A stretch of 64,000 nucleotides of DNA, from contig WFMF01000297.1 of NCBI GenBank assembly GCA_011033025.1, forward strand, positions 1 to 64,000. The letters are read 5' to 3'. The DNA comes from Beroe forskalii (taxonomy: Eukaryota > Ctenophora > Nuda > Beroida > Beroidae). Below, piece by piece: positions 1 to 12,296 of the stretch. How positions within the stretch are numbered: position 1 is the stretch's first letter; every line of letters begins with the position of its first letter. The position numbers and the translations under genes were made by a program. The notes beneath the pieces were generated by a model that was not told where the DNA came from, ran no database searches, and saw only the letters and a program-made list of their open reading frames with translations.

Positions 1-1000
1 AAAAAAAAAATTTTTTTTTAAAGGTTTAAAAAAGGTTAAGGGTTTTTTAAGGGGGGTTTTTTTGGGGTTCGGTAAATAGTATTCAAAAAAAGGGGTCTTT
101 AGTCTTTTTAAAGGGAAACAAAAAAAAAAATTAAAAGAATGAAAAGGTTGAAAAAAAAAAAAAAAAAGTGGGGGGGGAAAAATTGGGGTTTTTGGGAAAG
201 GGAAAAAAAAAGGGAAAAAAACACTGGTGAAATTTAAGGTTGATTTTTTTAAAAAACAATGTTTTAAATTTTGAAAGAAACTTGTGCGGGCTAATTTTTT
301 AAGGGGGTAGTTGTTTTAAAAGAGGCCCAAGAAGGATAGTAAGGAAAAAAAGGTCTATTATGTCATTTTGTCTAAAAAATGTTGTAAATTAGCCAAACTG
401 GAAATAGAAAATTAAAAAAGGGGTTTAAGGTTAAATTGGAAGAAAGGGGGGGGAAAAAAAGGAATAATAAAATAAAAAATTAAATGAAAAGGGACAATTT
501 GTCCTAAAAAAAATGTTTTAAATTTTTGAAAAAAATTAGTGGCGGTAAAAAGGGGAGGGGGGAAATTTTTTGAGTTACCCCCTAAGTGTGATAGTCAAGG
601 GAAAAGGGGAAGGATTATGCCCATTTTAAAAGAAGGGGTGGGAAAATTTAAAAAGGAAATGCAAAGGTGAAAAAAGAAAAAAAAAAAAATGGGGGGAATG
701 GGGAAAAATTTGGAAATAGGAAAGGGGAGGAAAAGAAACAAATAATAAATAAAAATTTAAATTTTAAAGTAAATTTGCTCCAAAAAAAAGGGGAATTTGA
801 AAAAAACTTAGTGGGAAATTTTTTTTGGAATTTTTTAAAAAATTGGGAAATAGGTGCGGGGAAAAAGGGAATTTGTTTTGTTTTTTTAAAGGGGGAAAAA
901 AATGAAAAAATGATAAAGGAAAAGAAAACGGTCTAAATATGAAAATTAAAAAGGGGTTTGGAAAGGAAAATTTGGTAAGATATGGAGGGAAGGAAAAAAA
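1..1000. other. A/G-rich low-complexity sequence
   Basis: This stretch is made almost entirely of A, G and T homopolymer runs on the plus strand, with very little C until about position 1000. Its composition is unlike anything else in the window. The open frames in it encode only Lys/Gly/Phe/Asn-biased strings with no domain. It is best read as poor-quality contig-end sequence or a purine-rich satellite; no gene is supported. Confidence 0.7.
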
Positions 1001-2681
1001 CATTTTACATTTCTTCTCGAAAGAGTACGTAATTTCCACACAAAAGGAGGGCACCCATATCAACCAAACACTTTGAATTCTCATGCTCCTTTGACTTAAA
1101 ACATTATTTTGAGCCCCACCCATCTAACAAGATCAGAAAGGGCATTCTTAGTGGCAGATGACAGATTCAAACCACCAAGCACACCAAGGCATAGCATAGA
1201 CCCTTTCTACGGAGAGTCCATTCTCACCCGAGCGCCACCTGTAACACAAAACCCCTCAAACGTATCTGTAAATATAGAAAGGCAGTATATATGGCTGTAT
1301 TCAATGATAAATGCATTCATAAATATACCTTATTTGATAAAAAGAGTCAGTAAATACGCTTATCTCATTACTCCAATAGATAAAGAAATACAAGTCATAT
1401 AAAACAAAATCAAAGAAATCCCAACACTTTTTTTAGTTTATAAAGATGGTAGAAAGCAAATACAACAAAAAAAATAGATGATCTCATATTACTTCTTCCG
1501 CTTTCAGATTTCCTGATTAAATATGGAGATTGGAGGTATTGGAAGTTTAAGTCACCCTTGAAGAAGCTTTACAAAATTAGAATTTTCAAAACATCGTTTA
1601 AGCTTTGATGAAATTATTCAAACTTAAATATAACAGCAACGAATGAATCTAATCTTAATTCAAATAAGTAATAGAAAACAGTCTCATAATGAAAGTTATA
1701 CAAAACTTTAATTATCAAATAAGTAGAAGAATGAATCAAATTAAATAAAAAGAGAGTTATAAAAGAGCAAATATATTATTAATCAAATAAGAAATATTAT
1801 CAAAGAACAAATTAATTAAACTAGAAAATTTTTTACAGCTAATTTTTTAACAAAAAATTTAATGCAACCGAATTTCAACATTATTATTAAACCGAAACAG
1901 GAAATTACATAGGATTCCGTTCAGCCTGATAATTTGGAAGAAACGGCCAATATGGCAATAATTTTTGCCTTCATTCAATTCGCCCGAAAAATTACTGGCC
2001 TATTTTGGCCTTTTTTTTCTGAGAAATGGGCTTCAAACTCGTCAGGCCGATCATGATGGGTTCGAAAATACCGTTAAAATGTTGACAATCAACCTGTCAA
2101 TTTTGGCAACTCATATCCCGAAATCGTGTCTTCCAAAATATCAGGGCGAGGACCCCTTAATTGGGGTGAATTGGATAACTTTTTAAAATGATGATTAACT
2201 GGAATATAACACAGGAGTTATGAAACACTAACAGTCAAGTCAACTTATAAAAGAAGTAAAAACGTTTTCTAACCTCTACACAAAGGAAAATAAGTCCAGT
2301 ATAAAAAACAAAATCAGTTAGATAAATAAAGTCAGAAAATAATATCATTAATTAATTCCCTTCATGCTTTATTATCGAAAACACGGTCATCGGCGTCGAG
2401 CAATTTAATTTACATAGAAAGTCCAAAGGAAAAATATATAATAGTTGAGAATAGTTCCAATGCCGGTCAACGCGCTGAATCGATGACGCCAGGCCGGCCA
2501 TAGCTGCCATTTCAGGGTAAAAAGGAGGTCATAAGAAAGACGGACAAACTGGCAGCCATGAAGCCGGCTACAATTCCCACTCAACAAATCACTCAACTAC
2601 TCTACTATTCCTACTTCAAGAAATCAGTAAACTACTCCTCTACTTCCCACTGAAGAAATCACTAAACTACTCCACTACTCA
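1001..2681. other. Gene-free AT-rich stretch downstream of the dynein gene
   Basis: Nothing recognisable is seen here. One open frame at 1109-1402 on the plus strand has a mixed composition near its start (begins MSPTHLTRSERAFLVADD) and could be a terminal exon of an unknown gene, but no homology or splice partner was found. From about 1400 to 2350 the sequence is plain AT-rich. The 3' untranslated part of the dynein gene on the minus strand probably lies at the right edge. Confidence 0.4.
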
Positions 2682-5600
2682 CTACTTCATAGACCTGGAA
2701 GAAGGAGGTGGAATACCCCTGCCTCCTGCTGACCTCCTAACAGCAGGAGACTTATCTCTGGACCCCAACCCCCGGGGTAGAGTACTACTCCTCACACCCC
2801 CCGGGGACCTGTCTCTACCTAACCCCGGTGAGGAAGGGTCACGTGATGATACCCCCACCTCACTTACTCGGAGTAATTGCTCCGGGTTGCTCTGAGAAGC
2901 TGCTAGCTTCTCCTTCTTAGCTTCGCTGAGTTGGGAGAGCCGAGGGGCGTTGGCGGCGCTGGTTTTCCTGTTAGCAGCGGGGGAGGAGCCCCCGGGGGTG
3001 GGCGAGGTGGCGCCCCCGCCCGGGGGTTTCTTGGTGAGGAGCGAGTTGAAGAAGTTGGAGAGGACGCTGTCGGTGGGGGGCGGGGCGGTGCCCGGGGCGG
3101 CGCCTTTAGCTGCTCCCTCTAACACCTGAGGAGAGTGGGGTCACATTGTGTTGTGTGTACTTTGCACAGAAATTGTGCAGCGCATAAGCAATTAAAAGCT
3201 GAACCATAATATGAACAACAATAACGCAGAGCAGAATCAAACAACAGGCGGTTTGGACGTCGGTATTTGATCATTTAATAATGACGTCACTTCCAGGGAT
3301 GAACTGTTCCGTTACGTTTAACAAAGTTCAGGTATATATATAATTTTTTTTACATAGTGTGAGGAAATAGCAGAAAAGCTAGCGGATTGGTAGCTCAATT
3401 GGTAGAGCAAAAGGCATGTTTCCTTAGGTTCCGGGTTCAAGTCCGGGTCAATCCCATACTTTTCTGAGTTTCTTCCTATTCAGTACTTGGTCATGATCTC
3501 ATTAAATAAAATTACCCCCATCTTCCACAACCGAGATCAGCCGTGTACGTTATGTGTTACCTTCGCTGTAGACAGCAGGTTGTACGATGTGTGTGTATAG
3601 TGTGTATAGTAATCTTGCAGTGTTGGAAATATATAAAATTAATTCCGATATATATATAATAATGTATATCTAATGAATCTTTAATTTGTATACCCATGTA
3701 TGGTAATATCACTTGGCATGTTTGAGTGGGGTGTAAAGTGATTTGCAGTTGGCGACTCAGCAAAATATGAGCATATTAGACATGACGCTAAACACCGTGT
3801 ATTTTACAGTGATAAGTTCATTGCACTGTGCATAATGCGACACATTGCGTTGCATAGTGTATTATAGCGTTTCAGCCCTTGGCTGGCACCATGGCCCTCT
3901 GTTTATGAAGATGGACTGCTGCCGAGGGGCGGTCAGAGGACTGCTACCTTGCACTGGTATTCTACCTTAGGCTTAAATATATTGTACATGTATACTGTAT
4001 ACGCCTCTTGAGTCTTGATGTAATAACCAATCTGCACAAACCCGGACCTTGTGGGCGGCTACAGGCGAGGTGGCCCCTCCCTCCTTGCTCTTCTCCGCCA
4101 GTACAGCCTGCATGCGGGTAAGGAAGGTCTGGTCGTCCTCTCCCTTCATTTGCCTCTTCTTCCGTACGTCGGGGAGAGGCGTTATCTGGTCAGCGTACGG
4201 CTTATTTTCAGTGAAGTTGATGAAGCCTGGGGGATGGTATTATACGCTCAGATTCATAAATATGCGGTTGAAATAACGTCTGAAACACCGTGCGCGCAGC
4301 CAAATTGTTCAAAATAACCACCTTATCATAAGAAATTTCAATAATCAGTACTCAATTCTCAAATTTGATTGAATAAAGAAAGGTTGTAGTGTATAAACCC
4401 AACTCCCTATGTTATCCCTGCGCGACCCAATCCCCAACATACCATCACTGACAAGAGCTATCTTAGCGGGGGAGTCCCATCCAATCGGCACGAAGATAGC
4501 GTCCTTATCCACCACCTGGGCTTCTGACGTGAACTTAACGTCGTAGAAGAGGTGGGAAACGTAGTCGAGGAGGAGCTTAGTGTTGCTGTTCTCACGAGGC
4601 GAGCTGGGGATGAGGGTTAATTGGAGACAGAACCCTTAAATCAGAACATCAGAACCCTTTCAAGAGGGGACAGGCTAGGGAAAGGCTGCAGTCCAAATAT
4701 GCAGGGCAAGGATTACTTACTGGGTTTTAATATACGACTACGAGACACATTTAAAAGGTACAGAATTTGAGGATTTTCCAATTTTCCATATTTTGAAGGT
4801 ATGAAATTTGAGGATTATTCGAAGAATCCCCATGATTCCTCCTCCTCAAACTCACCAGTACAGAAGACCAGCGCCGTAGGACAGACAGATGGTTCGTAGG
4901 TGCCATTGAATGAACTCGAAGTGCTCCTCAGTAAAATCGTGGTCTTTCTGCAGGGTGGCCATAGCGTCCACTTTGCTAAAAGGATGGAGAGACATTGAAA
5001 ATAACTGTTCATAATGCGCAGTTTAAAGCAGATCTTAAGCAGATTTAGTGCAGTTTTAAGCAGATTTTAATCGAGAATGAAGGTTCGTGTATCATGATTT
5101 TGCATTCGGAGAAGTTTTGTCTGAAAAGTTCAAGACTGCCTTCATCAAATTTGATTTAAACAATACTGTAGCTTTTCGTAGTCTCACTCAATATGTTTGG
5201 CGCCACTAACAGAGCACTTTGTTCAGAACGAATATGATGGGCACCCCGAGGTTGTGCACGAGAGCCTCGGCCGGTATGGGCAGGGGAATATCCTCGTGGC
5301 CTGCCAGTATCTGCTCCATGAGATCCTGGGTGGTGTCTGCCTCGCTCACTACCTCCTCCTTGGCTTGAGGAGCTCGGTAGGCGGAGAAGAGATCCTCAAC
5401 GTTTTGTCGGAGACGAGCCATCTCCTCCTCTTCTACCTGCAGGAAGGGGGTATAAGGACCGGAGGGGGGGTGGGAAGGGTTTAATGAGAGTGGGAAGGAG
5501 GGGTAGAGAGAGGGGGGTTGAGAAGGGGGTCGGAGACGAGCCATCTCCTCCTCTTCCACCTGCAGGAAGGGATTTCAAAAGGGCTTTCAAGAGACATGGA

Positions 5601-8600
5601 CAGGGAGGGGTATAGAGGGGGTGGGAACTGGGAAGGGGTTTTAAAAGGGCCAACAGAGACATGGGCCCTTCTTGGAGACTTGAGAAAAAGGTCAAAAGGT
5701 CACCAGGTTTGATGCGATCTCAAACGAAACTCGAATCAGTGGAAAGAGCTGCCTGCCAGCCACTGAGCCACCAGGCCTCATGGTATATTGTTGTGAGAGG
5801 CTCTTGAATACAGTTAAATGTATAAATCCACCCAGTACAGAAGTTCTAATATTAATTGGGCTGTGAATTAAATACTCATCACCATTACTGTCAGCAAATC
5901 TCTCTTTCTCCCGTGCCTTTATTATTGTTGTTAAGGAATATATATACCATTAGCCAGCTAAATATAAAGGATATATACGCGCATGCTATAAAGCAGGTAT
6001 TTAGAAGGGAATTATTTGAAATTCCTCTTCATTTCCATGGTGTGGGCATTAGATCATCCGATATATTATGAATTATTAGATCACCAATATATAGCTAACA
6101 CAGTACACACACGGGCCACGGCTCTAACTTGGCCACGATTGCCTGGTCGTGTTCCAAGATTTTGAGGGCAAAGAAGGGCACCCTACGGAAGGACATTGGG
6201 CATATTGGCAGCTTTTATCAATTCGAGCATAGCTCCCAATTCCTCTTAGATCATTTTTTAAACTTTCTTCTACTCACTCCTAACTGTTTGATGTGTCTTT
6301 CCAGCAAACTGGTCCAGTAAAACAGCTCATCATCTAAGTTCCAAGGGTTGTCCATCGGCAGGTTTATAACCACAAGTGCGTTAGCTAGTCTGAAGATGAA
6401 AATGTTTATAACCACAAGTGCGTTTCCTTAGCTAGTCGCATAGTCGGTTGAGGAAAAGATGTTACATGATGGGTCTTGAAAAGAGATATGCTGAAGTAGA
6501 AAGCACAAGTGTGTTAGCTAGTCTAAGTTCACTGAACTGTAATTTGATGCGCTACACTAGACATACAGGTACACCAACATGTTGTTATCAGCAAAATACC
6601 AGAACATACCATGTGGTAAATTTCATGAAATTCTATATATCGAGCGCACACACAAGTACGGCAATTCACGATGACGTCATAAACGAGTCTTAGAACATTC
6701 CTCTTGTGACGTCATGACGCTTATTTCTCCTTCACGACACTCTAGTTTGAACGCGTAATGCGATTATATATAAGGCGAGTTTTCACAGCTAAATATGGTT
6801 AACATGTCCAATATTTGGAATTACATCATCAAATAGTTTAGTTAATTGCATTAGTACCTGGAATGTGAATTATCCTGGAAATTGAAATTACATTGAAATG
6901 TATTTGAAAAGGAAGCAGCAAATTTCGAAGAATTTATTTTGGGAATAAGAGCTCTAATTCAAAATTCACAGATAGGTGATGACACTAACTTTGAAAACCC
7001 ATGATTTTAGATCAAACTAAGTTTATCAATGCTCAATTTTCAAAATATAATACCAGGAATTTCAAAGTTGATAAAAATTAAAATGACCAAGTACCTATAC
7101 AGAAAGGATTTTTATTGGGAAGTATTAATTAAACAATAAATTAAAATGTTACGTTTCATAGTATTATATACCAGGATTGAAACGGTACATTGTTATGATT
7201 TGTTGTTTGATATTTCGAAATAAGCAATGGAATTTCTAACTTTACACTCGTTTGTTTTGTTCGTCTTGAAAGTAGCCACTTAGCCAGCTATTTATCAAAT
7301 GTCCTAGTTATAGTCAAGTCACTAAGATTAAGTCACTAAAAATTTCTAACAATTAATCACCTGTCTTTAGTAAGTACATGAGGCAAGAAATGCTTGTAAC
7401 TCGTACTGTGAACTCCTAGTAGTCCTATCCTCTCCTTTTCTTCGTCTCGAATAGCCAGGTAACTGCAGAAAAACTGATACACACAGTTAGTCGGAAAATG
7501 CTTCAAATGATCAAATACTGATACACACAGTTAGTCAGAAAATGCTTCAAATGATCAAATACTGATACACACAGTTAGTCGGAAAATGCTTCAAATAGTC
7601 AAATACTGATACACACAGTTAGTCGGAAAATGCTTCAAATGATCAAATACTGATACACACAGTTAGTCGGAAAATGCTTCAAATGATCAAATACTGATAC
7701 ACACAGTTAGTCGAAAATGCTTCAAATGATCAAATATTGATACACATTACACATAGAAACAGGACAGTGCTTAAAAAGGCTTAAAAGTAAGTGGGAATGT
7801 TTGCTATTTTTCTAGGAATGAAACTCGTTATTTGGCTAATGTGGTGGAAGTCCTTGCTGTACGGCTTGTTGAACAAGGAACTGAAACCGTATAGGATTCG
7901 CTCTCCACCTTTTTGTATGAATGTTGAATTGTATACGCCTCTTGATGTAATGATAGAGAGTTGATACTGGTGTCGTGTTACATACACGCAGCATTTTCTA
8001 GCCATGACGCGGTTATTAGATCACCGAAATGTGTTTTGTTCGCACTGCACATACTGAGCTGGATGTATTTGTGTAGCGGTGTGTATGGATGTACATTCTG
8101 GTTGTACCTTATTACAGGAAATTAAGAACTCCGAAAATTAAGAAAGTACATTACTACGTTACATCAAATTAAGCATTTTTGGCGGTTGGAGTGCTTAGTT
8201 TTCTGCTTACTTAACTAGGTTATTGTGTAGCGGTGTGTAGATCATGTACACCGTACATCTACAGTAGATGTACGGTGTTTAGATGTACGGTTAACTCGAT
8301 GTGTGTACAAGTGTAAGAGTATAGATGCACGTACACTTCTCCATTTCAAGTGGCAAATTTAAAGTACACGCTGTCATCCGGAGATACAGATGCTGACAAG
8401 TGGAATATGTACATTAAGTGTACGGTGTTTATATTTTGTAATGTATTGCGTAAAGAGTTGGGTGTGATTGAATTCTAGAACCTAGGTTGTTTTAATGTTT
8501 TATTTGTTTATAATAATTCCACATTGTGTATTCAAGTGAGAAGTATACTTAGCAAGTAAGAGTGTGTTTTGTTTACTGTGTGTATATAGTGTGTACTGTG

Positions 8601-11276
8601 TGTGTTTCATTCTAGAATTTCCTCAATGTTGCGGCTCGAACAGGCTCAGATGGTGATTGGGAATTGAATTCAAATGATGCTAAGGGAAAGTTGCTAAAGA
8701 ATGTTGCTAAGGGATTTGAATGAATGCTAAGGCCTTGACAATGATTAGTTCCAACTAATTTTACAGGATAATGTTTCAATCATGACCAATAAATGGAAAG
8801 AAATTTACATTTTTGGATGTTTTCTAACAAGACTTATGTAATTGCCACAAGTGTTGTTTGGTCGAAAGCTTTCAACTATCATACAGTGCTAATCGCCATC
8901 AGCGACTCTCAATTTAAAATTTCAGAGTCTGAAGTTTTAAATCTGGTGGCATAGAAAATAGCTTGACGAAGATGAAAATAGCAACACCACCATTTACAAC
9001 TCAATGCCCCCCCCCCCCACGTAACATTATAGACGCTCCCACGTCATTAACTGCCTGTTATAAAGCATGAAAATGACGTCAACCGCCTACTACTTATCTA
9101 ACAAAACGTAGTCCGTAGACTTGAGAAATATATTGAAAAACTAATAACCGTTCACTGAGTGTGTATCACAGTATACATGTTGAGCTGAGCACGTCAAATG
9201 TTGTGTGCAGCAGTGTGACGTAAGCAGTGAAACACATCACTCGGAGGTTGATTTGATGAAGGAGCACTCAAAATTTCATATATTAAAGTCACGTATTTGA
9301 ATTAGCATAGGCCTCGAAGTATTGTTGTTAGAACCCCCAGGCCTTTATTATACTCTGGTCGGGTATGATAGTGTTTCATGGCCCTACCCTTTGTGACGTC
9401 AAATTAACGTCAAGTTGACTCACTGATTTCAAGGTGGGGCCTGTAGTTACAATGTCAGAAAGAGAAGGAGATGATTGCGAAATAGCAGGGGTTTCGTGGG
9501 AATCAGAGCATTTAATTATTCAAGGTTCAAACTGATATGAGTATATTAATCGTTTTTGGATCGTGGTGAACTTAGAAAAAAAAAGTAAACGATGTCATTT
9601 AATTAAGACTTTTGTAAAGAAATTTTAGTTAATTAGCTAAAAATTCGAAGAGTAGAAAAGTAGTTCATTAATGAACTGCTTTTCTACACTTCAAATTTCG
9701 TCATGCCGGATCTATAATCATACCACTTAAAACTGGTCACTGTTGAAACCAGGCCAAACTAATGTGCTAACTATTGGTTTATACAATTTATTGTGTTTCT
9801 CAACACAAACCCAGATTGATTGACTTTTCACACTTAACAAATTATATGTTCCTAAAATAAAAGTGCTTCCTGATCTAAGTCTACATCAGCTTTGTAACGT
9901 GTGCGCTGTGTGTAACATATTACATATTGTATCAAGTTTCATTTAATTTTCGAACAGAAATGAGATAAGAGAGTACTAGAGATTAGCATGGATACCGTGT
10001 ATTGATTCACATGTGTGGTGATGCGTGTGTTAGTGTTACGCAATATTCTGAAGTCACGTATGAAAATCTAGCTCAGGCAGTTCAACGTCATGTGCCATGA
10101 CAATGCCGTCAAATGGCAATGCTTCTCATTAACCATTTTGAATGAGAAGCATTCATCGCTACTGATTTTGCTTGAAATATGATTGATTTTTTGCTTGAAA
10201 TATTTTCATTACCTAATTACGGATATTTTCAGCGCCACTGAAACAGAGAACAGGGGGACAAAAGGAAGGCAGAAAGGAAACAAAAAGGGGGGCAAGGGGG
10301 CGTCACCGGAGCCGTCAATGATCAAAATAATGAGTGCAAGTTGAAGGAGAAGCCTTAGCGGGTCTTACCAAACATGACTTCACTGTTGACGAGGGGTCCG
10401 GAAATATGTCTGTAAATCATTATGTCATGATTTGTGGTTCATTGATACAAAGACAGGTGAGATGATCAAAACCAGAAACCAAACACCATTGGTTTGCATT
10501 TGTGCTGTAAAATGATATTCAAATTCAAATTCAAATTCAAATGCGAGGATCAGAGAAATCTTTTAAATAAAAATTGAATCAGTAAATCATAAACCAAAAT
10601 GGAAACCCACAGAAAATCAAGGTGAAAACAACAGAATCAAACAGCCAGATGACCCACTGCAAATCAAACGACACAATAATTGATGTTGTGAAAAAACCAC
10701 GTGATGCACAGACCACGTGATATACAGACCACGTAATAAACAGACCATGTGATACACAGACCACGTGATATACAGACCACGTGATAAGACCACGTGATAA
10801 GACCACGTGACACTACCACATACTCAGATACCTGAACTCTATTCCGGGATTGCTCGGTACGGTTTTATCCGCGTCTCCCATCTTGGCGAGCAGCGTGGAT
10901 TTACCAGACTTAGGAGTACCCAGCATCACGATGTACTTGTTTCCTCGGGAACAAAGTCACATGCAGGGACTTAAAAGGTACGTGCAGGGACTTTAAGGTC
11001 ACGTGTAGGGAGTCCTTTCCGAAACAGACTTGATTAAGTCAAAAACAGACTGACGTCAAAATTTAAGAGTAAATTTGGCATTAACTTTTTACTTAAGTCG
11101 TTTTTTGTCTGTTTCGGAAACTTTCCAGAAGTACATTACAACACTACAACATCAGGTGTACCTCGGGTAGCTCTGGTTTGGAGGGAGCTGAGTAAACTGC
11201 TCCACAAGTCCACCTCCTCCTCCACCCCCTGTCTGTGTTGGGTAGAGGACCCCCTTGTGCTGGAAACGGGGGCCAT
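2682..11276 (-). CDS. DYNC1LI: Cytoplasmic dynein 1 light intermediate chain
   Basis: The product is a subunit of cytoplasmic dynein 1 that binds the heavy chain through a Ras-like domain and cargo adaptors through a C-terminal helix. Nine coding exons (complement): 11162-11276, 10832-10943, 7361-7462, 6278-6389, 5211/5218-5436, 4856-4970, 4443-4603, 4048-4226 and 2682-3125, giving about 520 aa, close to vertebrate DYNC1LI1/2. The start MAPVSSTRGSS leads into DLWSSLLSSLQTRATRG. Exon 2 holds the P-loop GTPKSGKST. Exon 5 reads HNLGVPIIFVLNK, exon 7 DAIFVPIGWDSPAKIALVSD, and the last exon carries the adaptor helix VLSNFFNSLLTKK. Phases agree at every junction except exon 5/6, where only a donor seven bases further on (GTTAGT) keeps frame and adds two residues. 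The last exon is Pro/Ser/Gly-rich and GC-rich. The single gene appears to serve for both vertebrate paralogues. Confidence 0.93.
3384..3454 (+). pseudogene. tRNA-like sequence, degenerate
   Basis: A tRNA fold is visible: a 7-bp acceptor stem (GGATTGG with TCAATCC, one G-T pair), a perfect D stem GCTC/GAGC and a T arm with the box-B core GGTTCAAGTCC. The T stem has a central G-G mismatch. The anticodon stem has one mismatch, and its seven-base loop CATGTTT lacks the usual U at position 33, so a nominal TGT (Thr) reading is unsafe. It lies in the last intron of the dynein light intermediate chain gene, on the opposite strand. A decayed tRNA or SINE head is more likely than a working tRNA. Confidence 0.55.
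5529..5571 (-). repeat. Copy of the 5' edge of dynein exon 5 with its splice acceptor
   Basis: These 43 bases repeat 5406-5448 almost exactly. The original spans the acceptor CTGCAG and the first ten codons of exon 5 (VEEEEMARLR). The copy lies about 120 bp upstream in the intron, in the same orientation, and keeps the AG acceptor. Purine-rich spacer sequence is shared as well. It is an intronic duplicate rather than an extra exon, because no donor follows within the copied part. Confidence 0.85.
5700..5795 (-). repeat. Possible tRNA-derived SINE fragment
   Basis: Read on the minus strand, this contains a box-A-like GGTGGCTCAGTGG followed about 35 bases later by a weak box-B-like GATTCGAGTTTCG. 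It sits in an intron of the dynein gene. No cloverleaf can be closed, so it is at best a decayed tRNA-derived element. Confidence 0.3.
6363..6527 (-). repeat. Tandem copies of the 5' edge of dynein exon 4
   Basis: The segment 6363-6403 holds the acceptor and first codons of exon 4 (LANALVVINL). The adjacent 6404-6445 repeats the same bases with a small insertion, and 6502-6527 holds a third, shorter copy. All share CACAAGTG followed by the TTAGCTAGTC core. Only the first copy continues into the exon. Confidence 0.75.
7471..7745. repeat. 44-bp minisatellite in dynein intron 2
   Basis: About six head-to-tail units at a regular 44-base period, each with CTGATACACACAGTTAGTC then GAAAATGCTTCAAATGATCA. 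Units differ by only one or a few bases. The array starts about 10 bases upstream (in gene direction) of the exon 3 acceptor at 7463-7464. Confidence 0.95.
7847..7945 (-). repeat. Dispersed repeat family R1, copy 1
   Basis: The core read on the minus strand, CAGTTCCTTGTTCAAC followed by CAGCAAGGAC, recurs at 20581-20640, 28530-28588 and 49895-49975. The right part also shares GTATACGCCTCTTGATGTAA with a fragment near 3998-4024. No coding capacity or terminal repeat is evident, so the element class is unknown. Confidence 0.6.
10698..10809. promoter_or_regulatory. Array of six CACGTG E-boxes
   Basis: Intact CACGTG hexamers lie at 10698, 10714, 10762, 10778, 10791 and 10804, with two one-mismatch copies (CACGTA, CATGTG) between. 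Units are 13-16 bases long, GACCACGTGATATACA being typical. The array begins some 20 bases into intron 2 of the dynein gene. CACGTG is the palindromic site for bHLH factors such as MYC/MAX, USF and MITF/TFEB; regulatory use here is an inference and the array may be only a short minisatellite. Confidence 0.5.
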
Positions 11277-11292
11277 CCTAGGGAAAGAGAGG

Positions 11293-11370
11293 TGACGTCA
11301 TTATCATAGCTCAAAATGGTATGTTGATGACGTCATTATCATAGGTCAACATGGTGCGTTGATGACGTCA
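11293..11370. promoter_or_regulatory. Three perfect CRE sites upstream of the dynein start codon
   Basis: TGACGTCA octamers occur at 11293-11300, 11328-11335 and 11363-11370, exactly 35 bases apart within a 35-bp tandem repeat. The first is 17 bases upstream of the ATG of the dynein light intermediate chain. TGACGTCA is the full CREB/ATF palindrome. The position fits a 5' UTR or core promoter, but the same GATGACGTCATTATCAT string appears in a small inverted-repeat element elsewhere (24358-24428), so mobile-element origin is possible. Confidence 0.55.
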
Positions 11371-11402
11371 TTATCATAGCTCAAAACATGGTGTGTTGAT
11401 GA

Positions 11403-12280
11403 AGCCCTCCTACTCGCTTTCCTGCATTGGATTGGGAAGAAGAACGAAGGATTTATTTTATCAAAATAATTTAACATCTGGGGCTATGAATCAGGGGACT
11501 TGCAACAGGGTTGTTAAGTAAGTGCAAAAATCGTGAAAAATACGTATTCAACAACCTTGACTGGCAAGTCCCTCGAGTAGTTTGAAGTTCAACTATAGCC
11601 CTTAGATTTGCATAGATTCATAACTTTTGAAATGCATCGTATCCTCGCATTGATTTCTTTAAAAGCAGATCATAGAATTATAGACGCTTTGTTGGAACTA
11701 ATTCTAATGAAGTCGAATACTTTTAAAACTATCAATTCAACCATATTTCAGAGATCAAAAGAAGGAACTGTTCACCAATTTGAGCCAAAGGAAAGCATAA
11801 ATTTTCTGGGAATCATAACAAACAATTTTTCCATTTTTACAATTCAAACAGTAAAAGTGTGTTTTCGAATTTGGGATTACTCTCATATATAATTTTCATA
11901 ACTTGGCTACAACGAACACATTATTCAATAATTATTATCATTTTTTATTTTTCCAATAAGTCAATTTTATATTACATAGTTATCCAAAAGAAAACCTAAC
12001 AAATAAGGTTACAGTTCAAGTAATAGGCGCCAAAACATGATAATATATGAGCTCTATTCATTACATGAATTTTATTAACATGGATCAACCGATGTGACTA
12101 TTGTTCTTTTGCCAACTCTAATAATTGCCAATATATCTATAATCATTACGCGAGGAGGTGGCATGGGTATATATATTAACACAATATTTTTTTTGAAAAA
12201 TAGTGAATATATATTCAAAATTAAAAATACCAAAAAATGTCTCACATATCATAATGATGCGTAAAATAGTCCATTAGAAA
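11403..12280. other. Gene-free upstream region of the dynein gene
   Basis: AT-rich sequence lies between the divergent side of the dynein gene and the GC-rich island at 12297. One open frame of 94 codons (11608-11892) has no recognisable domain, and no splice partner was found. Nothing else is supported. Confidence 0.4.
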
Positions 12281-12296
12281 GATGCACTATCAGGGT

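Noticed and set aside
667-1123. Open frames on both strands in the first kilobase
   Set aside because: They consist of Lys/Gly/Asn or Phe/Pro/Ser strings from homopolymer runs, with no domain and no start context.
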